NCBI GenBank assembly: GCA_020724265.1
Contig: DYHH01000025.1
Location: forward strand, 1 to 58,155
From: Melioribacter roseus
Lineage (GTDB): Bacteria > Bacteroidota > Ignavibacteria > Ignavibacteriales > Melioribacteraceae
Reading direction: 5' to 3'
DNA: 58,155 nt
Shown here: positions 15,847 through 25,283 of the stretch, piece after piece
Numbering within the stretch: position 1 is the stretch's first letter
How the letters are laid out: every line of letters begins with the position of its first letter
The notes under the pieces: generated by a model
Database searches by the model: none
Told to the model about the DNA's origin: nothing
The model's input: only the letters and a program-made list of their open reading frames with translations
Translations under genes and position numbers: made by a program

Positions 15847-15878
15847 GCTTAAGTGGGGGGTGGTTTTATTTCAAAATG

Positions 15879-15982
15879 GTTGCAACTATTTTAATTATTG
15901 TTGCAGTGATTTTGCTCGATTTGATGAGTTGATCTGGTTTTTTAATTAATGTTGCAGTTGTTTTAACTATTGTTGCATTGAT
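15879..15982. promoter_or_regulatory. Pair of 32-bp imperfect direct repeats, candidate activator sites
   Basis: Two copies, 15879-15910 and 15951-15982, spaced 72 bases start to start, differ at 5 of 32 positions. Each carries GTTGCA near both ends, giving GTTGCA-x-TT-x-TTTTAA-x-TATT-GTTGCA. They lie just upstream of the possible promoter of the MddA-like operon and just downstream of the hybrid two-component gene, whose AraC-type domain would be expected to bind direct repeats. Confidence 0.5.
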
Positions 15983-16023
15983 GAAAAATAACTTATTTGA
16001 AGATGGGAAAGAATCGGTTTTAG

Positions 16024-19000
16024 CTATCGTTTCTTTTTGCGATATTCACTAGGCGGGCAGCCAAAAAGCTCGGTAAAACTTTTTGTAAAATATGCTTGTG
16101 AACTGAAGCCAACTTTGTAAGCAATTTCTGCCATATTGCCCGCATTCTGTTTAATAAGATCAGCCGCACGCTGAAGTCTGAAATTACGAATGAATTCAGT
16201 TGTGGTTTGGTCACACACAGCTTTTAACTTCCTGTGAAGTTGAGAGCGGCTTAAACCTATTTCTTTCCCTAATTCAATCACACCGAAGTTTTCATCATCA
16301 ATTCTATTCTCAATTATCTCAGAAATTTTATCCAGAAATATTTTTTCGGATGAAGGTACTATCACACTTTTGGGCTGCAGAATCATTTCTGATCTAAATT
16401 TTTCTCTCATTTGTTCACGAAGCTTTATTAGATTTTTTACCCTGATGAGTAATTCTTCGTGATCGAAAGGTTTAACGAGATAATCATCCGCACCAATCTC
16501 AAGTCCTTCGATCTTATCCTCCTTAGCAGCTTTTGCGGTGAGCATTATAATAGGGATATGACTTGTTTTAAAATCCTTCTTCAATTTTCTGCTCATTTCA
16601 TAACCGTCCATCTTCGGCATCATAATGTCACTAATGATTAAATCGGGAAGAATCTCTGCTGCTTTCTGTAAACCTTGTTCGCCATCTTCTGCTTCGTACA
16701 CTAAATATCTTTCTTCCAACTGTTCGGTTATGTAATTCCGCAAATCAGAATTATCTTCAACTACCAAAATTATTTTTGCATCGGTTGAATCTTTAACAGT
16801 TCCCGAAGTTCCGTAAAGTCGGATATCAATTTCTTCGGAAGTAATTCTCTGCTCTTCAAGCTCATAGTTCAAACGCTCCGAATATTCCGGTGTATCTTTC
16901 TCTTCGGCGTCAGTAACAATGACTTGTTCAGGTTTATAATGTGCTCTGCCTACGGGAATTCTTATTGTAAAAGTTGTTTCTTTTTCTTCGATGCTGTGAA
17001 CGCTTATCTCACCGTTGTGAAGTTCAACAAGCTCTTTTACAAGTGCTAATCCAATGCCGGTGCCCTCATACGCCCTGCTTGATGTTTGATCAACCTGGTA
17101 AAACCTGTTGAAAATAAAAGGCAATTTATCTTCAGGAATTCCGACACCTGTATTTGTAAATCTTAAATCGACTTGATGAAGATGCGGAATAACTTCAACT
17201 TCAATTCTTGCTCCGCTCGGCGAGAATTTAAGTGCATTTGAAATCAGGTTGCTGACAATAGTTTCAAATTTTTCGGGATCGATGTAAAGATATACTTCCT
17301 TTGATTTTACTGAATCAGAAAGGGGATTATTATTAAAAGTAAATGTTATGTTTTTCTGTTCGGCAATCGAACTAAATGATGAAAGAATTCTTCTAAGAAA
17401 TTTATTTATATCGTACTTTGCAACTCTAAGATTTACATTCCCTGCTTCAAGTTTGGAGAGTTCCAACAGTTGGTTAATCAGCTGTAAGAGTCTGTTTGCA
17501 TTTTTTTTAATAACACCGAAATCTTTTTTACTTTCCTGCTCCGAAGATTTTTTAAGAAGTTTATCGGACAATCCAAGTATAAGAGTCAGCGGAGTTCTGA
17601 ACTCGTGAGAAATGTTCGCAAAGAATCTTGATTTCAACTTATCAACTTCTTGAAGTTTTTTTGCTTCAACCTCTCGTAGCTCAAGTTCATTGCGAAGTTT
17701 TACTCGTTTAATTTCAAATTGACGAATAAAAAGTAATATAGCACCTATTGCTGCCGTATAAATTAAAAAAGCCCACCATGTTTGCCACCAAGGCGGTCTT
17801 AATGTCACTCCAATCGATATTCCTTCTTCATTCCATACACCATTACTGTTTGTTGCTTTCACACGAAATGTATATTCACCCGGATCGAGATTTGTAAATG
17901 TTGCCGTTCTCTGGTTGCCTGCATTAATCCAATCTTTATTAAATCCCTCCATTATATATGCATATTGGTTTTTATCCGGGTTATTAAAATCAAGTGAAGC
18001 AAACTCGAATGAAATAAAATTATCTTCGTACGAAAGAGTTATTCCCTCTGCAAAAAGAATATTTCTTTTGAGAGGGGAGTTATTGAAAGAATCCCTCGTA
18101 ATTTTCACTTCTTTGTTGAAGATTTTAAAACCGGTTATTACTATTTGAGGTTTCCTTTGGTTCACAAGCATTTGTGAAGGATTGAATATGTTCAACCCGT
18201 TAACTCCGCCGAAATAAATTTGCCCGTTAGCCTGATCTGAGAAACCGGAATTTCTTAAAAAGTGATTTCCCTGCAAACCGTCATTTGCATCATAGTTATT
18301 AAACTCACCGCTTTCGGGTATAAATCGTGAAATACCTTTATCTGTACTCAACCACAAATTACCAAAACTATCTTCAAGTGCTTTCTGTATTGTATTGCTC
18401 GGCAAACCGTTATCAGTTGTGTAATGCCGGAAATTGTCTTCATCTTTTACCCATATATTCAATCCTCCACCGAAAGTACCGATCCAAAGATTACTTTTGG
18501 AATCGAATAGGAGTGAATTTATTCGATTGCTGGTAAGACTGCTTAGATCATCCACGTTGTGTGTATACCTCTTAACATTACCCGTTATTGGATTAAATTT
18601 GTTTAGCCCGTCGTGCGTAGTCCCGATCCACAAAAATCCATCATCATCCTCACAAATTGCTATAATTTGATTTGACGACAAGCTGCTTGAATCTAATGGA
18701 TTATGTTTATACACAGTAAAAGACCCGGTAGATTTATCAAATTTATTTAGTCCACCGGCACCGGTTCCTATCCAAATTGTTCCATCACTCGATTCAAAAA
18801 CGGTATGTGTAAAATTATTTGAAAGAGAATTGGAATTATTTTTATCTTGTTTCAGAAATCTAGTTTGATCGGATAACGGATCGTAAAAATATACACCATT
18901 GCCAAAAGTAGTAATCCAAATTTTCTCTTCTCTATCTTGGTAAATGGAAGTAACTTCAACAGGTGCAAGGTTCTTTACTTCATTCAAATAGATCACAGAT

Positions 19001-20208
19001 TCATTATTGGTATTCAATAGTTGTTTACGTGCTATTAAACCTGACTCAGTACCGATCCATAAATTGCCTTTGCCATCCGGTAATAAAGCATTTATTCTTG
19101 AATCTCCGAATTTAGTATTAGATGTTTTAGGAAGCCTATAAGTAATGAATTGCTCTGAGTAAATCGAATGTTTATTTACTCCCGAGTTGTTTGTTCCGAC
19201 CCAAAGTACTTTGTTAGGGTCTTCAAAAACGACTAACAAATAGTTCTCACTGATTGAATTTTCGACATCGGAATTTTTATAATTAATTATTTTTCCGGAT
19301 GCTGGAAAATACCTGAAAAGACCTTCACCTGTAGTAGTAAACCAAACCGAACCGTTGCTTCCGGTGCTGATGCAGCTGATTCCGACCCTTCGTCCCGGGT
19401 TTTTATAAATCAAATTAAATTTCTTGTTATTATTTATGTTAACATTCAAGTCGGTTGAGTAAAGAGCACTATAAGTCCCGACCAACAATTTGTTATTATG
19501 TTCAGCTAAGCTGATTACACCATTGGAGTAAACATCGGAAGGATTTTCAGTATTTATTTTATTTCTATAGAATCTGTTTCCTTTTTCATCGAAATAATCG
19601 AGACCCCCGCGGGTTCCGATCCAAATATTGCCGCGACTGTCCTGCAATACAGATGTAACAAAATTATTACTCAAACTATTTTCGTTAGCTTTAATAAATT
19701 TATAATTAGTGAACTTCTCTTCACCCGGATCAAATTTGCTTAGCCCATTTGAGGTGCAGATCCACAAATTATTTGAGTTATCCTTAACAATACGCCAAAC
19801 CATATTATTCGGCAAACTACTTGAGTCATTTGGGTCGTGTATAAAATGTTTGAATGATTCAGTTTTTAAATCAAACCTGCTTAATCCGCTCATAGTACCT
19901 ATCCAGAAAATCCCGTTCCCGGTTTCACAGATTGTATTTACGGCATAATCAGGCAAGCTGTTTTGATTTCCCGGTTCGTGTTTAATTATTTTGAAATCAT
20001 AACCATCGAATAAGTTAAGTCCGTCATTCGTTCCGAACCATATCAAACCTTTATTGTCGGAATAGATACAAGTTACCTGGTTTTGCGATAACCCATTTTC
20101 TGTTCCTATCCTTTCGAAAATTATATTAGTGCTCTGTGAGAACTGCGGGTGAGTAATTAACAACAGGTAAAATAAAGTGAGATAAAATATTTTTACTTTG
20201 TTCGACAC
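16024..20208 (-). CDS. Hybrid two-component system: beta-propeller sensor, histidine kinase, receiver and AraC regulator
   Basis: From the GTG at 20206-20208 the product is 1394 residues; an AGGG ribosome-binding site and a clean signal peptide support this over the TTG at 20241. The exported part has about a dozen two-component-propeller repeats (NNLWICTSNG-like, GNIWIGTRGG), then a Y_Y_Y domain (PGEYTFRVKATNSNGVW). One membrane segment precedes a coiled linker, HisKA (SHEFRTP, H868), HATPase, a receiver (DIMMPKMDG, Asp near 1194) and a C-terminal AraC helix-turn-helix. These fused systems usually sense sugars in the periplasm and control polysaccharide loci. Here the only adjacent operon is the thiol operon downstream. 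The ligand is unknown. Confidence 0.92.
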   Translation of the reverse strand: MSNKVKIFYLTLFYLLLITHPQFSQSTNIIFERIGTENGLSQNQVTCIYSDNKGLIWFGTNDGLNLFDGYDFKIIKHEPGNQNSLPDYAVNTICETGNGIFWIGTMSGLSRFDLKTESFKHFIHDPNDSSSLPNNMVWRIVKDNSNNLWICTSNGLSKFDPGEEKFTNYKFIKANENSLSNNFVTSVLQDSRGNIWIGTRGGLDYFDEKGNRFYRNKINTENPSDVYSNGVISLAEHNNKLLVGTYSALYSTDLNVNINNNKKFNLIYKNPGRRVGISCISTGSNGSVWFTTTGEGLFRYFPASGKIINYKNSDVENSISENYLLVVFEDPNKVLWVGTNNSGVNKHSIYSEQFITYRLPKTSNTKFGDSRINALLPDGKGNLWIGTESGLIARKQLLNTNNESVIYLNEVKNLAPVEVTSIYQDREEKIWITTFGNGVYFYDPLSDQTRFLKQDKNNSNSLSNNFTHTVFESSDGTIWIGTGAGGLNKFDKSTGSFTVYKHNPLDSSSLSSNQIIAICEDDDGFLWIGTTHDGLNKFNPITGNVKRYTHNVDDLSSLTSNRINSLLFDSKSNLWIGTFGGGLNIWVKDEDNFRHYTTDNGLPSNTIQKALEDSFGNLWLSTDKGISRFIPESGEFNNYDANDGLQGNHFLRNSGFSDQANGQIYFGGVNGLNIFNPSQMLVNQRKPQIVITGFKIFNKEVKITRDSFNNSPLKRNILFAEGITLSYEDNFISFEFASLDFNNPDKNQYAYIMEGFNKDWINAGNQRTATFTNLDPGEYTFRVKATNSNGVWNEEGISIGVTLRPPWWQTWWAFLIYTAAIGAILLFIRQFEIKRVKLRNELELREVEAKKLQEVDKLKSRFFANISHEFRTPLTLILGLSDKLLKKSSEQESKKDFGVIKKNANRLLQLINQLLELSKLEAGNVNLRVAKYDINKFLRRILSSFSSIAEQKNITFTFNNNPLSDSVKSKEVYLYIDPEKFETIVSNLISNALKFSPSGARIEVEVIPHLHQVDLRFTNTGVGIPEDKLPFIFNRFYQVDQTSSRAYEGTGIGLALVKELVELHNGEISVHSIEEKETTFTIRIPVGRAHYKPEQVIVTDAEEKDTPEYSERLNYELEEQRITSEEIDIRLYGTSGTVKDSTDAKIILVVEDNSDLRNYITEQLEERYLVYEAEDGEQGLQKAAEILPDLIISDIMMPKMDGYEMSRKLKKDFKTSHIPIIMLTAKAAKEDKIEGLEIGADDYLVKPFDHEELLIRVKNLIKLREQMREKFRSEMILQPKSVIVPSSEKIFLDKISEIIENRIDDENFGVIELGKEIGLSRSQLHRKLKAVCDQTTTEFIRNFRLQRAADLIKQNAGNMAEIAYKVGFSSQAYFTKSFTELFGCPPSEYRKKKR

Positions 20209-20480
20209 TTTTCCCTTAACAAGTTTATTGATTCGGATCAACTATCTTGATATTTACAATCGTAATGTCTTTAATAAAATGTTAATTTTGAGTCACTTTG
20301 TAACCTTAATTGACTCGCTCATCAAATTTACCACCATATAAATAGACAATCTATATATTTTTATGGAAAATCAGTAAAGCGAATTTCTTCATAAATAATG
20401 TAACCGAGGGAGATTTGAGAAAATTACGCTGCCTGATAATTTATGTAACTCTAAATTGTAGGATAGATTATGAGTAACAA
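20209..20480. other. Intergenic spacer upstream of the hybrid two-component gene
   Basis: AT-rich sequence with no convincing gene, terminator or repeat. It must hold the promoter of the hybrid regulator, which I cannot place. Confidence 0.4.
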
Positions 20481-20612
20481 ATCAAAGAAGAATATTTAGA
20501 AGCAATTAAAAACCGGTATTAATTTGTCGATAACAAAGAAAAGAAAAAATACTGGAGAAGTTTTGAAACACACTCTAAAGCCAAGAGCAATATCCAAAGT
20601 TTGAGAAAATAA
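20481..20612 (+). pseudogene. Possible transposase/integrase N-terminal remnant
   Basis: One frame reads IKEEYLEAIKNRY, a TAA, then FVDNKEKKKYWRSFETHSKA and ends at a second TAA. The pattern EYLEAIKxRY...KEKKxxLxxF resembles the N-terminus of IS481-like/integrase-type transposases, but the resemblance is short and comes from memory. There is no start codon, no catalytic domain and no flanking inverted repeat. Best regarded as a degraded fragment if real. Confidence 0.25.
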
Positions 20613-20647
20613 CAGTTAATTATGAGGACTATTGTCCCATTGTTAAA

Positions 20648-21526
20648 TCAAATTATCTTCTTCAACCGCGGATATGCTTTAAGAGTGTTTTCGGGTACAT
20701 TCACTTTCATTTTATCACTCAATAAATGAAGCATTTCAAGTGCGTTTGCAACAGCGTTTCCATGCGGATGATTATTCATAATAACAATAATTTTATTTAC
20801 CGTATCAATTACTTCTTTCAACTTTTGATCAATTTCAATTAACTCGCCGGGTGAATAAAGATAATCATATCTTGCACTTTGTTGTTTGTAAGTTTGTTTC
20901 TTACCAAAATTTTTAATTGACTGGCTCCAGGCTTTTTCGTTGCGACCATGAAAACGTAAATATAAATTTTCACCAATAATATTTGGTCTGAATTCAATTG
21001 CCTTTCCCAACACCGGTTGATCAATAACACACAATGAAGATTTGTTTGATTTCACAAAATCGAAAAAACGCTCTATAAACCATGACTGATGTCTAACTTC
21101 AATGAACTTTTCATATTCAGCAAAAGTATCGACTAACTTTTTAAGGTGATTTGCATTTGACTTATCAAGAGAAAATGAATAGGGAAACTGAATTAAAAGT
21201 CCGGCTAATTTTCCCTCTCTTGCTAATTGATCCAGTACAAGTTTAACAGCTTTTGTGTTTTCGTTCGTAAAGTTTTTTTTATGTGTAAAATCTTGATGAA
21301 GTTTAATTGCAAAAAGAAAATCACTTTTATCTTGGGTATGCTTTATCCAACTATTAACAGTTTTAGGATCGATATATGTATAATAACTTGAATTCACTTC
21401 AACACAATTAAAAAATTGAGAATAGTATTGAAGCCAATTAAAATCTGTCGACTGTGATTTTGGATAAAAACTTCCGATCCAATCTTTGTATGACCAACCG
21501 GCTGTTCCTACATATAATTTCTTCAT
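20648..21526 (-). CDS. DUF72 family protein (YecE-like)
   Basis: A 292-residue TIM-barrel protein with the DUF72 marks: LYVGTAGWSYKDWIGSFYP at the N-terminus, FNCVEVNSSYY, FLFAIKLHQDFTH, LAGLLIQFPYSF, FIEVRHQSWF and NLYLRFHGRN, ending with the IIVIMNNHPHGNAVANALEM strand. Members are widespread and soluble. No reaction has been assigned that I can name with confidence. It is followed by a TfoX-domain gene in the same orientation upstream, but the spacing does not demand an operon. Confidence 0.9.
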   Translation of the reverse strand: MKKLYVGTAGWSYKDWIGSFYPKSQSTDFNWLQYYSQFFNCVEVNSSYYTYIDPKTVNSWIKHTQDKSDFLFAIKLHQDFTHKKNFTNENTKAVKLVLDQLAREGKLAGLLIQFPYSFSLDKSNANHLKKLVDTFAEYEKFIEVRHQSWFIERFFDFVKSNKSSLCVIDQPVLGKAIEFRPNIIGENLYLRFHGRNEKAWSQSIKNFGKKQTYKQQSARYDYLYSPGELIEIDQKLKEVIDTVNKIIVIMNNHPHGNAVANALEMLHLLSDKMKVNVPENTLKAYPRLKKII

Positions 21527-21563
21527 AAATGAAAACTAATGAAATGCAAAGACGAATGCATTC

Positions 21564-21827
21564 TTAAAGCCTTGTCTCTTCGATTTCTTTATCTAATTTT
21601 TCTTTTACTTCGGGAGGGAGATCATTCCAATGAATATTATGTATTGCGCCCTGAAGTGCATATACCAATAACCTGTTTACCGGAAAGTCTTGAAGTTTTA
21701 GAATGTTGTAAATATTAACCGGACCAAGTTTTTCAATATCCTTTTTGGTGTTGATACCAATTTTGTTAAGCCACTCCTCGCTTTTGGGACCTAGGTTTTT
21801 AAGTGAAGATAATTTCGCTGGAGGCAT
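21564..21827 (-). CDS. TfoX C-terminal domain protein
   Basis: From the ATG at 21825-21827 this encodes 87 residues. The core SSLKNLGPKSEEWLNKIGINTKKDIEKLG followed by FPVNRLLVYALQGAIHNIHWNDLP matches the helix-hairpin-helix C-terminal domain of TfoX/Sxy competence regulators. The N-terminal TfoX domain is absent. The open frame extends to 21917, but that part runs into a palindromic repeat, while GGAG stands 9 bases before the chosen ATG. Stand-alone TfoX_C proteins are common; their function is unclear. Confidence 0.8.
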   Translation of the reverse strand: MPPAKLSSLKNLGPKSEEWLNKIGINTKKDIEKLGPVNIYNILKLQDFPVNRLLVYALQGAIHNIHWNDLPPEVKEKLDKEIEETRL

Positions 21828-21836
21828 TGAGCTATT

Positions 21837-21921
21837 CTCCGTGGTTTTCTGTATGCCCTCGGCAGTTCTTAGTGAAATGCATTGCACAGAGTTTTTCAGA
21901 TATGTCACAAGAACCACAGAG
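21837..21921. repeat. Imperfect palindromic repeat (CCACAGAG family)
   Basis: CTCCGTGGTTTTCTGT at 21837-21852 is the inverse of ACAAGAACCACAGAG at 21907-21921 with a few mismatches, and CACAGAGTTTTTC lies inside. The phrase structure is that of a dispersed intergenic repeat. It fills nearly all of the gap between the TfoX-domain gene and valS. Confidence 0.5.
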
Positions 21922-21924
21922 TTA

Positions 21925-24546
21925 TTACTTCAAATCTTCCAAAATCTTTTTCAGTTTGTCTACTTGCTCCGACCAATCATGCTGTTTTGCTTTTTCTTTT
22001 TCAACTACATCAGCCGGAGCGTTGTTTACAAATTTCTCGTTTGAAAGTTTTTTTGTAACTGAAATCAATAATCCTTCTAATCGAATGATTTCTTTTTCCA
22101 GCCTTTGTCTTTCAACATCTAAATCAATCAAGCCTTCAAGCGGAATATAAATATCACATCCCTTAACAACAGATGATGCACTTGCTTTGGGTTTATCTAA
22201 GTTGGCATCGACAATTAGGTTTTCAACTCTAACCAGCGATTGAATATATTTTTTCTGAACATCAGTAATTTTATTTGCTTTGAGGTAAACATCAATTTGT
22301 TTTGAAGGCGGAATATTCATTTCACCCCGAATATTTCTTATTGCGGTAACAACACTCTGCATAAATTCTATTTCTTCTTCAGCGGTTTTATCAATCTTGC
22401 TTTCATCCGCTTCGGGGAATTTTGAAGTTGAAATACTCTCGCCGTCTTTTCTATCATCAAGCAACTGCCAAATTTCTTCTGTTATATACGGCATCATCGG
22501 ATGAAGAAGTTTCATCATTTCAGCAAATAAATTTATTGAGCGTGTAAGTACAGCGGATTTTATTTCTTTGTCTTCGGAATAAATTCTGTTCTTGGACATT
22601 TCGAGATACCAATCACAGTAATCGTTCCAGATAAATCCATAAATAATTTTATGAGCACCGTTAATGTCAAATTTATCAAGAGCGGTTTTATATGATTTGA
22701 TTGTACTGTTGAAACGAGATTCAATCCAGTTATCGGAAAAATCAATATGTTTTTTAATTAATGATTCATCAAGTTCAATATCTTGTGCATTCATTAAGAG
22801 GAAGCGAGCTGCATTCCAAATTTTATTTGCAAAGTTTCTTCCAATCTCACATTTGTCGGTTGAAAAAAGAACATCCTGCCCAAGCGGAGCTAAATAATTA
22901 ATTGTGAATCGTAACGCATCTGCACCATATTGATCAATCACCTCAAGCGGATCGGGAGAGTTGCCGAGAGATTTGCTCATCTTACGTCCCTTTTCATCCC
23001 GGATGACGCTTGTGAAGTAAACATCTTTAAACGGGATATCATTCATAAAATGCATACCAGCCATTATCATTCTTGCAACCCAGAAAAATATTATATCCGG
23101 TGCTGTAACAAGCAAATTGGTAGGATAGTAATATTTTTGATCTCTTTCGTTTGTAAAAACATCCTGTGCCCAAAGCCAGCTTGAAGCCCAAGTATCAAGT
23201 ACGTCTTCTTCCTGATCCCAGTTTTCAATATCCTTAGGAGGTTCGACTTCACAGTAGATTTCTTTTGTATCTTTGTGATACCAAACCGGAATTCTATGTC
23301 CCCAATAAAGCTGTCGAGATATACACCAATCTTTTATATTCTCCATCCAATGTTTATAAGTTTTTACCCAATGACTTGGATGGAAATCAATTTTTCCTTC
23401 CTCGACAACTTTTAATGCCGATTCCGAAAGTTTATCCATCTTCATAAACCACTGTTCGGAGAGATAAGGCTCGATTGGTACTCCGCCGCGTTCCGAATAA
23501 CCGACATTGTTTGTGTAATCTTCTATCTTTTCAATAAATCCGATTTCCTCGAATTTTGAAACAACTCTTTTACGAACTTCGTATCTATCAAGTCCTCGTA
23601 AATCTTCCGGTACATTATTGTTTGTTGTTGCATCTTCGTTAAAAATGTTAATCATATCAAGATTATGACGCTGACCCATTTCGTAATCATTTATATCGTG
23701 AGCCGGAGTTACTTTTACAACTCCAGTTCCGAATTCTTTATCTACATATTCATCTGCAAAGATTGGTATTTCTCTTCCGACTAATGGTAGAATAACCTTC
23801 TTGCCTATCAAATCTTTGTAACGTTCATCGGTAGGATTAACAGCCACACCGGTATCTCCGAGCATTGTTTCGGGACGGGTTGTTGCAACAACAAGTTTAA
23901 CATCACTATCCTTAACCGGGTATTGAAAATACCAAAGTTTTCCGTTCACTTGTCTGAAAATAACTTCTTCGTCTGAGATAGCTGATTTAGATGCGGGGTC
24001 CCAATTTACCATTCTATAACCGCGGTAAATTAATCCATCTTTATAGAGTTTTACAAATGCTTCAATTACCTTCTTGTAATAATGGTCATCCATTGTAAAA
24101 CGTTCACGTTCCCAATCGCAGCTAACACCGAGCTTTTTTAATTGCTTGATGATAATGCCTCCGTATTTTTCGGTCCAGTCCCAGCAATGTTTTAAGAATT
24201 CATCACGGCTAAGTGAATGTTTATCGATTCCTTTTTCTTTTAAGAAGTTCACAACTTTAGTTTCGGTTGCAATTGACGCATGATCGGTACCCGGAACCCA
24301 GCAAGCGTTGTGACCAAGCATTCTTTTATATCGAACAAAAACATCTTGAATTGTATTATTTAAAACGTGACCCAGTGTGAGCATTCCGGTTACGTTCGGA
24401 GGAGGAATTACTACAGTATAAGGTTCTTTTGATTCGTCAACTTCGGAATGGTATAGCTTATGATCTTCCCAATACTTAAACCATTTGTCTTCAACTTCGC
24501 CGGGATTATATGCTTTTGGAATATCGGATAAATTCTTAACCTTCAT
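21925..24546 (-). CDS. valS: Valyl-tRNA synthetase
   Basis: An 873-residue class Ia synthetase that attaches valine to tRNA-Val. The HIGH motif appears as TLGH (57-60) in PPPNVTGMLTLGH, the editing domain carries TTRPETMLGDTGVAV, the catalytic core has DWCISRQLYWGHRIPVWY, and KMSKS is at 522-526. A C-terminal coiled coil (LDVERQRLEKEIIRLEGLLISV) completes the bacterial form. Length and motif order are normal. No T-box-like leader is visible upstream. Confidence 0.97.
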   Translation of the reverse strand: MKVKNLSDIPKAYNPGEVEDKWFKYWEDHKLYHSEVDESKEPYTVVIPPPNVTGMLTLGHVLNNTIQDVFVRYKRMLGHNACWVPGTDHASIATETKVVNFLKEKGIDKHSLSRDEFLKHCWDWTEKYGGIIIKQLKKLGVSCDWERERFTMDDHYYKKVIEAFVKLYKDGLIYRGYRMVNWDPASKSAISDEEVIFRQVNGKLWYFQYPVKDSDVKLVVATTRPETMLGDTGVAVNPTDERYKDLIGKKVILPLVGREIPIFADEYVDKEFGTGVVKVTPAHDINDYEMGQRHNLDMINIFNEDATTNNNVPEDLRGLDRYEVRKRVVSKFEEIGFIEKIEDYTNNVGYSERGGVPIEPYLSEQWFMKMDKLSESALKVVEEGKIDFHPSHWVKTYKHWMENIKDWCISRQLYWGHRIPVWYHKDTKEIYCEVEPPKDIENWDQEEDVLDTWASSWLWAQDVFTNERDQKYYYPTNLLVTAPDIIFFWVARMIMAGMHFMNDIPFKDVYFTSVIRDEKGRKMSKSLGNSPDPLEVIDQYGADALRFTINYLAPLGQDVLFSTDKCEIGRNFANKIWNAARFLLMNAQDIELDESLIKKHIDFSDNWIESRFNSTIKSYKTALDKFDINGAHKIIYGFIWNDYCDWYLEMSKNRIYSEDKEIKSAVLTRSINLFAEMMKLLHPMMPYITEEIWQLLDDRKDGESISTSKFPEADESKIDKTAEEEIEFMQSVVTAIRNIRGEMNIPPSKQIDVYLKANKITDVQKKYIQSLVRVENLIVDANLDKPKASASSVVKGCDIYIPLEGLIDLDVERQRLEKEIIRLEGLLISVTKKLSNEKFVNNAPADVVEKEKAKQHDWSEQVDKLKKILEDLK

Positions 24547-24623
24547 TTTTTGCCTTTATTCTGAAAATTTGAAAGGACAAATATAAGGAAATTTGAGGAG
24601 TGTATTAAATCTGACCCGCGGTT

Positions 24624-24704
24624 AAATCCCCGTGATTTTTCGGAATAATAATTCCATAATTCATTTCTTGAAATACATTTGTTATGGACAAATCCCGGGG
24701 ATTT
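24624..24704. repeat. CCCGGGG palindromic element, copy 1
   Basis: AAATCCCCGTGATTT (24624-24638) and AAATCCCGGGGATTT (24690-24704) are inverted copies with one mismatch, separated by 51 bases. The loop itself has GGAAT-AATA-ATTCC. Two related elements lie at 44.2 kb and 53.8 kb. This copy is in the divergent spacer between valS and the DUF5362 gene. Confidence 0.65.
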
Positions 24705-24789
24705 TTTTCTGAAGGTTTTACTTGCTTCATAAAAGGATTATTCAATAAATTCATTCCTGTATTAAATCCATTTACAAACAGGAGGTAAG

Positions 24790-25191
24790 ATGGACTTTAA
24801 CGAACAATCCAATACTCAACAAGATGATGCATCACGTCACTTGACAGAAATGGCCGCCGTTGGCGAAAACATGGTCGGCTGGCTAAAATTTCTTGGTGTT
24901 GTAAATATTATTATGGGAGTTTTTGTTGCTCTCAGTATTGTTGGTATAATCATAGCTTGGCTTCCGATTTGGTTAGGTGTATTACTCTTCCAAGCAGGCA
25001 ACCAAATTACCGAGGCGAGAATCAGTAGAAATTATTACCACTTGGTAACAATGATGCAGAAGTTTAAAATGTATTTTATGATACAAGGAATTTTATTGTT
25101 GATTTCTTTAATCTTCGGTGTAATAGGATTTCTAAGTTTTGGAGCCGCATTATTCGGAATTTTTGGTGGCGGCGAGTTTGATACATATTAA
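24790..25191 (+). CDS. DUF5362-like membrane protein
   Basis: A 133-residue protein with a polar N-terminus and two long hydrophobic regions (VGWLKFLGVVNIIMGVFVAL through LPIWLGVLLFQAGNQI, and FMIQGILLLISLIFGVIGFL), joined by a charged loop ARISRNYYHLVTMMQKFKMY. The spacing and the WLPIWLGVLLF phrase match DUF5362. Function is unknown. An AGGAGGTAAG ribosome-binding site precedes the ATG. Confidence 0.7.
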   Translation: MDFNEQSNTQQDDASRHLTEMAAVGENMVGWLKFLGVVNIIMGVFVALSIVGIIIAWLPIWLGVLLFQAGNQITEARISRNYYHLVTMMQKFKMYFMIQGILLLISLIFGVIGFLSFGAALFGIFGGGEFDTY

Positions 25192-25202
25192 TATTTTTTG
25201 TA

Positions 25203-25224
25203 GAGCGACGATCTTTCGTCGCTC
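25203..25224. repeat. 9-bp hairpin (GAGCGACGA)
   Basis: GAGCGACGA and TCGTCGCTC pair perfectly over TCTT, immediately after the DUF5362 gene, whose message it could terminate. The preceding TGTA-GAGCGACG phrase recalls the hairpin at 2731. Confidence 0.6.
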
Positions 25225-25251
25225 GTCTTAATTATTTTCAAGTTCTATACC

Positions 25252-25273
25252 AAGCGATCAAGGATGATCGCTT
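25252..25273. repeat. 9-bp hairpin (AAGCGATCA)
   Basis: AAGCGATCA and TGATCGCTT pair perfectly over AGGA, just past the stop of the minus-strand acid phosphatase. With the neighbouring hairpin it forms a tandem pair between convergent genes. Confidence 0.6.
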
Positions 25274-25283
25274 TACGATAATG

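Noticed and set aside
15879-15982. CRISPR-like repeats
   Set aside because: Only two imperfect copies with a 40-base interval and no cas genes in the window; they fit operator sites better.
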